DNA of 10,393 nt, taken from Bacteroidota bacterium. Lineage in GTDB: Bacteria; Bacteroidota; Bacteroidia; Bacteroidales; UBA1556. Below the pieces are notes generated by a model. It was not told where the DNA came from. It did no database searches and was given only the letters and a program-made list of their open reading frames with translations. How positions within the stretch are numbered: the stretch's first letter is position 1; the number at the start of each line of letters is the position of its first letter. The position numbers and the translations under genes were made by a program. Shown here one piece after another: positions 6,132 through 10,393 of this stretch. The DNA is taken from the NCBI GenBank assembly GCA_003973505.1, contig QNXT01000231.1, positions 1-10,393 of the forward strand, written 5' to 3'.

Positions 6132-6944
6132 ATGGAAAAGCCTAAAGTATTATATGTTGCACAAGAGATTACCCCTTATTTACCTGAATCGCATATCAGT
6201 CATATAGGGCGTTATTTACCTCAAGCAACGCAAGAAAGCAAAAAGGAAATTCGCACATTTATGCCTCGATTTGGTGTGGTTAATGAGCGTCGAAATCAGC
6301 TGCATGAAGTTATTAGGCTTTCGGGAATGAATCTGATTATCAATGATATGGATCACCCATTGATTATAAAAGTGGCTTCTATTCAAGCTGCTCGTATGCA
6401 GGTGTATTTTATTGATAATGAGGATTATTTCCACCGTAAATTTGTATTTAGAGATAAAAAAGATAAATTTTTTAAGGATAATGATGAGCGTGCGATTTTT
6501 TATGCACGTGGTGTTTTAGAAACGGTAAAAAAATTAGGTTGGGCTCCAGATATTATTCATTGCCATGGATGGTTTAGTAGTTTAGTTCCTATGTATCTTA
6601 AAAAAGTATTTAATGACAATCCTTTGTTTAATGATGCTAAGATTATTTTCTCTGTTTATAATGATGGCTTTGATGAAAAATTTGATAAGGATTTCCCAAA
6701 TAAGTTAATCGAAGAAGGTTTGAATGAGGAAGATATCAAGCATTATAAATCGAGTGATTATATGGGTATGGTGAAATCTGCAATTGATTATTCAGATGCT
6801 ATTATATATGGTGATGTGGATATTAATGAAGAGATTGATAAATATATTCAAGAATCAGGTAAAGTAATTATGCCTTATCCTGGAGAAGATGATTATAAGA
6901 AGACATACAATAAATTTTATGATGAGTTGTTAGAACAAGAATAG
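6132..6944 (+). CDS. Orphan GT5 N-terminal-domain protein (glycogen/starch synthase-like)
   Basis: A 270-residue protein matching only the N-terminal (acceptor-side) Rossmann domain of glycogen/starch synthases, which are normally about 480-500 residues with two domains. The start VLYVAQEITPYLPE (6-19) and the IIHCHGWFSSLVP segment (141-153, like the HCHDW motif) identify the family. The nucleotide-sugar-binding K-x-G-G-L motif is replaced by ESHISHIGRYLPQ (19-31), and the C-terminal GT-B domain with the catalytic E-x7-E is missing. Glucosyl transfer is therefore unlikely, and a regulatory or scaffold role is possible. Annotation as 'glycogen synthase' would mislead. The ATG at 6132 is chosen over longer in-frame starts because upstream codons run through panC and the promoter. 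It is followed 24 bases later by the DUF4270 gene. The gene is not broken: the reading frame ends cleanly. Confidence 0.88.
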   Translation: MEKPKVLYVAQEITPYLPESHISHIGRYLPQATQESKKEIRTFMPRFGVVNERRNQLHEVIRLSGMNLIINDMDHPLIIKVASIQAARMQVYFIDNEDYFHRKFVFRDKKDKFFKDNDERAIFYARGVLETVKKLGWAPDIIHCHGWFSSLVPMYLKKVFNDNPLFNDAKIIFSVYNDGFDEKFDKDFPNKLIEEGLNEEDIKHYKSSDYMGMVKSAIDYSDAIIYGDVDINEEIDKYIQESGKVIMPYPGEDDYKKTYNKFYDELLEQE

Positions 6945-6955
6945 TTTTAACTTTA
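6927..6955 (+). promoter_or_regulatory. Possible internal promoter before the DUF4270 gene
   Basis: TTG (6927-6929) and TAACTTTA (6948-6955, 7/8 match to TAnnTTTG) are 18 bases apart, near the usual spacing. It overlaps the end of the GT5-like gene. It would give a leader of only a few bases before the TTG start at 6969. Weak evidence, since such AT-rich boxes occur by chance. Confidence 0.25.
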
Positions 6956-6968
6956 GAAATAGATTGAT

Positions 6969-8303
6969 TTGAAAAGAAAATTTATACTTCAAAGTGTGCT
7001 GATAATGTTATTGTCAGCACTCGTTTTTTCATCGTGTAACAAAAAGGATGAAATAGGTAAAGAGATAGTTGAGCTTCCAGGTGATAAATTGGGAGTTGGC
7101 TTTGTTGACACCATGAGCATCTTAACCTATTCGCAACGTGTTGATTCCTTTGCTACTTCGCAACTCAAATACAATATGTTGGGTAGTTATTATGATGATG
7201 TAATGGGTACAACAACAACAGGTTTCTATACGCAAATAAGAATGCCATCCAATGACTTGGAATTTGGAAATAACGTGGTTTGTGATTCGGTTGTACTCAC
7301 CTTGGAATATGCTTTTTTATATGGGGAAGATACTTTGGATCCTCAAACAATCAAGATTTATGAGTTGGATGAAGATATGTATTCCGATTCGGCTTATTAT
7401 TCCAATAAAGTATTTGCGGTAAAAACACCTGAAATAGGAAATAATCCCAATGTGATTTTTAACTTGCAAGATTCCTTATATGAAGGAGAGAATAAGGTTC
7501 ATGCGCATCTTCGCTTAAAGATTGATAATAGTTTTGGCGAAAAAATATTAGATAAATCAGGGTCTTCTGAACTTTCTAATAATGAAAATTTCACAAAATT
7601 TATTAAAGGTTTGTATGTAGTTGCCGACAAAAAGAATTCAGGTGGTTCCATAGCGGGAATTCAGCTTCTTTCGTCGTTTTCACGCTTAGCTATTTTTTAT
7701 CATAATGATGAAGATACCACGATAGCAAATTTTATAATTAATGAAAATACAGCACGCGTTCAAATTTATGATCATGATGATTATACGAATGCTTCGGCTC
7801 CCTTTATTAATCAGGTAATAAATAAGGATACAACATTGGGAGAGCAAACGGTATATCTTCAACCCATGGCAGGCGTTAAGACCTATATTAAATTCCCTTA
7901 TTTGACGGATTATGTAAAAAATGGTCCTGTGGCTTTGAATAAAGCAGAGCTTTTACTTAATGTAGATGCTTTATTAGAAGATTTTGAAGGAGCTCCGCCT
8001 AAAATTGCTCTCGTAAAGAAAACATTTGATAATAAATTGGTATATCCCGAGGATAAAAACGAAGGGGATGTTTATTATGGTGGTGTTTATGATGAAAATA
8101 AAAAACAATACTATTTTACTTTAACACGTCATATCCAATCAATTATGGATGGTGATGAAATGGATTATGGTATGTATCTTTTGATAGAAGGTTCGGGTAT
8201 TTCACCCAAACGAGTAATATTTGGAGGTCCAAATAACCCACTTGGACCAAAGATGCGTTTACGAATGTATTATACAAAGGTTGACGTAATTAATAATAAC
8301 TAA
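6969..8303 (+). CDS. DUF4270-family lipoprotein, probably surface-exposed
   Basis: A 444-residue protein with a lipoprotein signal: basic KRK start, hydrophobic stretch (about 6-20) and lipobox FSSC with C23 as lipidated residue. The residues after the cysteine (NKKDE) fit the known Bacteroidota surface-export signal, which features K followed by acidic residues, so it may sit on the outer face of the outer membrane. The rest looks beta-rich and matches the Bacteroidota DUF4270 family by overall layout: SRLAIFYHNDED (238-249), LQPMAGVKTYIKFP (297-310) and the C-terminal RVIFGGPNNP...MRLRMYY (415-435). No enzyme motif is seen and the function is unknown. The start is TTG at 6969: a stop (TAG, 6960-6962) lies just upstream in frame, and the next Met would lose the charged N terminus. 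It sits between the GT5-like gene and glmS (12 bases). Confidence 0.85.
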   Translation: MKRKFILQSVLIMLLSALVFSSCNKKDEIGKEIVELPGDKLGVGFVDTMSILTYSQRVDSFATSQLKYNMLGSYYDDVMGTTTTGFYTQIRMPSNDLEFGNNVVCDSVVLTLEYAFLYGEDTLDPQTIKIYELDEDMYSDSAYYSNKVFAVKTPEIGNNPNVIFNLQDSLYEGENKVHAHLRLKIDNSFGEKILDKSGSSELSNNENFTKFIKGLYVVADKKNSGGSIAGIQLLSSFSRLAIFYHNDEDTTIANFIINENTARVQIYDHDDYTNASAPFINQVINKDTTLGEQTVYLQPMAGVKTYIKFPYLTDYVKNGPVALNKAELLLNVDALLEDFEGAPPKIALVKKTFDNKLVYPEDKNEGDVYYGGVYDENKKQYYFTLTRHIQSIMDGDEMDYGMYLLIEGSGISPKRVIFGGPNNPLGPKMRLRMYYTKVDVINNN

Positions 8304-8315
8304 AAAAATGAATTT

Positions 8316-10154
8316 ATGTGTGGAATTGTAGCTTATATTGGAAATAAAGAAGCTTTCCCTATTTTAGTAAAAGGATTGCATCGTTTAGAATACCGTGGAT
8401 ATGATAGTTCAGGAGTTGCTATTTTGAATGGTAGTTTGCGCCAATATAAATGTAAAGGTAAGGTGGCCGATTTAGAGGCTTTTGTTGAAGGTAAAGATGT
8501 AAGTGGAAATATTGGTATCGCACATACTCGTTGGGCAACGCATGGTGAGCCTAATGATATAAATGCACACCCACATTTCTCTCAATCGAAGATTATTTCA
8601 ATAATTCATAATGGAATTATTGAAAACTATAAGGTTCTTAAAGAGGAGCTGATAAATAGAGGTTATCAATTTGTAAGTGAAACAGATACTGAGGTTGTAG
8701 CTCATTTGATTGAAGACATATTTAAAAATGAGGATGTCGATTTGGTTGAGGCTGTTCGTATTGCTTTGAATCAAGTTGTTGGAGCTTACGCTATTGTAGT
8801 AATTTCAAAAGAAGATCCAGATTTATTAATTGCTGCTAAGAAAGGTAGCCCTATGGTGATAGGCATTGGTGAGGATGAGTTTATTGTTGCATCTGATGCT
8901 ACACCTATAATTGAATATACACGTAAGGTTGTTTATCTTGATGATGAAGATATGGCAATACTTCGTCGTGGTGAGGATATTCAAATGAAAACTATTTCCA
9001 ATGTGGAACATTCTGCCTATGTGCAAGAGCTTACTATGAATTTGAATGTATTGGAAAAGGAAGGTTATGACCATTTTATGCTTAAAGAAATTCATGAGCA
9101 ACCCGTGTCGGTTCGTGAAAGTATGCGGGGGCGTTTACAAGCTTCAAAGGGTATTGTTAGATTAGGTGGTGTTTCTGATTATCATGCTAAACTAAAGAAT
9201 GCTAAGCGTATTATTATGATTGCTTGTGGTACATCATGGCATGCAGGTTTAGTGGGTGAATATCTTTTTGAGGAACTTACCCGAATTCCTGTAGAAGTGG
9301 AGTATGCATCGGAATTTCGATATAGAAACCCAATTATTAATGAAGATGATGTGGTTATTGCTATTTCGCAATCAGGTGAAACTGCCGATACTCTCGCGGC
9401 TATTAAATTAGCAAAAGAGAAAGGGGCAACGATTCTTGGTATATGTAATGTGGTAGGTTCGTCAATTGCACGAGAAACTCATGCTGGATCTTATACTCAC
9501 GCAGGACCTGAGATTGGTGTGGCTTCAACAAAAGCTTTTACAGCCCAGGTTACCGTACTTACCTTAATGGCCTTGGAAATTGCGCATCGTAAAGGGACTA
9601 TTACGAAGTCTCGTTTTGTCGAGTTATTGAATGCTTTGGATCAGATTCCTGAGAAAATAGAAGAGGCTCTTAAAACGGAAGATGCAATTAAAGAAATTGC
9701 AAAGAAATATATGAATGCAAAGAATTTCCTCTATTTAGGTCGGGGATATAACTTCCCAGTTGCTTTGGAAGGTGCACTGAAATTAAAAGAAATATCATAT
9801 ATTCATGCTGAGGGTTACCCTGCTGCCGAGATGAAACATGGTCCTATTGCATTGATTGACGAAGAAATGCCTGTGGTAGTCATTGCTCCTAAGAAAGGGA
9901 ATTACGATAAACTTGTAAGTAATGTACAAGAGGTAAAAGCACGGAAAGGTAAAATTATTTCCATAATCACAGAGGGTGATAGTGAGGTGAAACAAATGTC
10001 GGATTATTCGATAGAAATACCTTGTGTGGAAGAGTTGTTTGTACCGTTTATAGCTACTATTCCATTACAGTTTTTATCGTATTACATTGCAGTATATCGT
10101 GGATGTAATGTGGATCAACCTCGTAATTTGGCTAAATCAGTTACGGTGGAATAG
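8316..10154 (+). CDS. glmS: Glutamine--fructose-6-phosphate aminotransferase (isomerizing)
   Basis: A 612-residue cytoplasmic enzyme making glucosamine 6-phosphate, the entry to UDP-GlcNAc for peptidoglycan, lipid A and polysaccharides. The N-terminal glutaminase half has nucleophile C2 (MCGIVAYIG), HTRWATHG (70-77), NGIIEN (99-104) and TDTE (123-126). The isomerase half has two SIS domains with ACGTSWHAG (303-311), SQSGETADT (351-359) and ASTKAFTAQ (403-411). Catalytic residues corresponding to E. coli E488, H504 and K603 are seen at E492, H508 and K607 (ending LAKSVTVE). The start must be the ATG at 8316, since C2 has to be the first residue after Met removal; the ATG at 8308 is in another frame. 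The length matches the family (E. coli 609). It is last in its gene set, 12 bases after the DUF4270 gene. Confidence 0.98.
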   Translation: MCGIVAYIGNKEAFPILVKGLHRLEYRGYDSSGVAILNGSLRQYKCKGKVADLEAFVEGKDVSGNIGIAHTRWATHGEPNDINAHPHFSQSKIISIIHNGIIENYKVLKEELINRGYQFVSETDTEVVAHLIEDIFKNEDVDLVEAVRIALNQVVGAYAIVVISKEDPDLLIAAKKGSPMVIGIGEDEFIVASDATPIIEYTRKVVYLDDEDMAILRRGEDIQMKTISNVEHSAYVQELTMNLNVLEKEGYDHFMLKEIHEQPVSVRESMRGRLQASKGIVRLGGVSDYHAKLKNAKRIIMIACGTSWHAGLVGEYLFEELTRIPVEVEYASEFRYRNPIINEDDVVIAISQSGETADTLAAIKLAKEKGATILGICNVVGSSIARETHAGSYTHAGPEIGVASTKAFTAQVTVLTLMALEIAHRKGTITKSRFVELLNALDQIPEKIEEALKTEDAIKEIAKKYMNAKNFLYLGRGYNFPVALEGALKLKEISYIHAEGYPAAEMKHGPIALIDEEMPVVVIAPKKGNYDKLVSNVQEVKARKGKIISIITEGDSEVKQMSDYSIEIPCVEELFVPFIATIPLQFLSYYIAVYRGCNVDQPRNLAKSVTVE

Positions 10155-10178
10155 TCTTTTTGTGAACTAAGTATTTAT

Positions 10179-10215
10179 ATAAAACACACTTCTTATATTG
10201 GGAGGTGTGTTTTAT
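10179..10215 (+). terminator. Intrinsic terminator after glmS
   Basis: AAAACACAC (10181-10189) pairs exactly with GTGTGTTTT (10205-10213). With G-U pairs and flanking AT pairs the stem reaches about 15 pairs over 10179-10193 and 10201-10215, around a 7-base loop. T-rich sequence (TTTTATTAATTTT) forms the end of the right arm and what follows. It lies 25 bases after the glmS stop. Confidence 0.85.
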
Positions 10216-10223
10216 TAATTTTG
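10216..10223 (+). promoter_or_regulatory. Possible -7 box for the UpxY-like gene
   Basis: TAATTTTG is an exact match to TAnnTTTG, directly after the glmS terminator and 20 bases before the GTG start. Nothing matching TTTG is found 19-21 bases upstream; the closest TTG (10198-10200, 15 bases away) is in the hairpin loop. Confidence 0.35.
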
Positions 10224-10243
10224 AGCCCAAAGATTCGATTATA

Positions 10244-10393
10244 GTGGAAACCATTAAAAGAAAAATAGAAAAAAAATGGCATGTGTTTTATGTGCAAGCA
10301 CGTCATGAAAAGAAGGTGCGAGATCGTCTTTTTGAGGATGGTTTTGAGCCTTATCTTCCATTAGAGCGAGTGCTTAAGCAGTGGACACAGCGA
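10244..10393 (+). CDS. UpxY/NusG-family transcription antiterminator, N-terminal part
   Basis: An open frame runs to the window end, giving 50 residues of a protein cut off by the boundary. From residue 12 it reads WHVFYVQARHEKKV, then LFEDGFEPYLPLERV and QWTQR: the NGN domain pattern of NusG/RfaH paralogues of Bacteroidota (tryptophan-aromatic strand, R-x-EKKV helix, YLP strand, QW basic turn). Such proteins act on RNA polymerase to let it read long polysaccharide gene sets placed just downstream. A housekeeping NusG would usually sit by secE and ribosomal genes, which is not the case here. The start is uncertain: GTG at 10244 is the only good upstream codon found before W12, and no ATG lies in frame. 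The KOW domain, if any, is outside the window. Confidence 0.75.
   Translation, partial: METIKRKIEKKWHVFYVQARHEKKVRDRLFEDGFEPYLPLERVLKQWTQR

Noticed and set aside
8308..8310. ATG as alternative glmS start
   Set aside because: It is in another frame and would not place the cysteine nucleophile at position 2.
8304..8315. glmS ribozyme or other riboswitch before glmS
   Set aside because: Only 12 bases separate the genes, too few for any riboswitch.
8826..9995. Leftward open frames inside glmS
   Set aside because: Antisense shadows within a strongly conserved enzyme gene.

Overview
The window looks like chromosomal DNA from a member of the Bacteroidota, probably a marine or gut-type Bacteroidales/Marinilabiliales relative. 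The DNA is AT-rich. No Shine-Dalgarno motifs stand out before the genes. Several intergenic gaps carry the Bacteroidota -7 box (TAnnTTTG), in one case with a correctly spaced TTTG -33 box. The gene families also fit: an N-terminal-half GT5 'glycogen synthase' next to panC, a DUF4270 lipoprotein, and an UpxY/NusG-type antiterminator. No phage genes, insertion sequences, CRISPR arrays, tRNA or rRNA are visible, and genes fill nearly all of the window.

Layout. Bases 1-188 hold no gene but contain a long imperfect palindrome (35-132). A secreted thioredoxin-fold protein runs rightward (189-1406) and meets a leftward gene set tail to tail, with the two stop codons overlapping inside a palindrome. 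The leftward set, in transcription order from 6019 down to 1403, is panC, panD, a UPF0104-type multi-span membrane protein, an RfaE2-type nucleotidyltransferase, an OmpR/PhoB-type response regulator and a histidine kinase. From the same 112-bp divergent gap, a rightward set starts: an orphan GT5 N-domain protein (6132), a DUF4270 lipoprotein (6969) and glmS (8316). It ends at a strong intrinsic terminator (10179-10215). An incomplete UpxY/NusG-like gene then begins at about 10244 and runs off the window.

How the genes fit together. panC and panD give pantothenate, hence coenzyme A and acyl carrier protein. RfaE2 (ADP-heptose), UPF0104 (a family of lipid-handling membrane proteins), GlmS (glucosamine-6-phosphate for peptidoglycan, lipid A and polysaccharide), the surface lipoprotein and the UpxY-like protein all point to cell-envelope building. 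The two-component pair at the end of the leftward set may sense envelope or phosphate state; its kinase has almost no extracellular sensor part. These links are inference from gene order. Most of the window is core metabolism, and I do not see a clearly new multi-gene system. The best leads are the 98-base palindrome, the catalytically degenerate half-glycogen-synthase, the tandem 11-bp repeats before the response regulator, and the surface-export-like signal on the DUF4270 lipoprotein.
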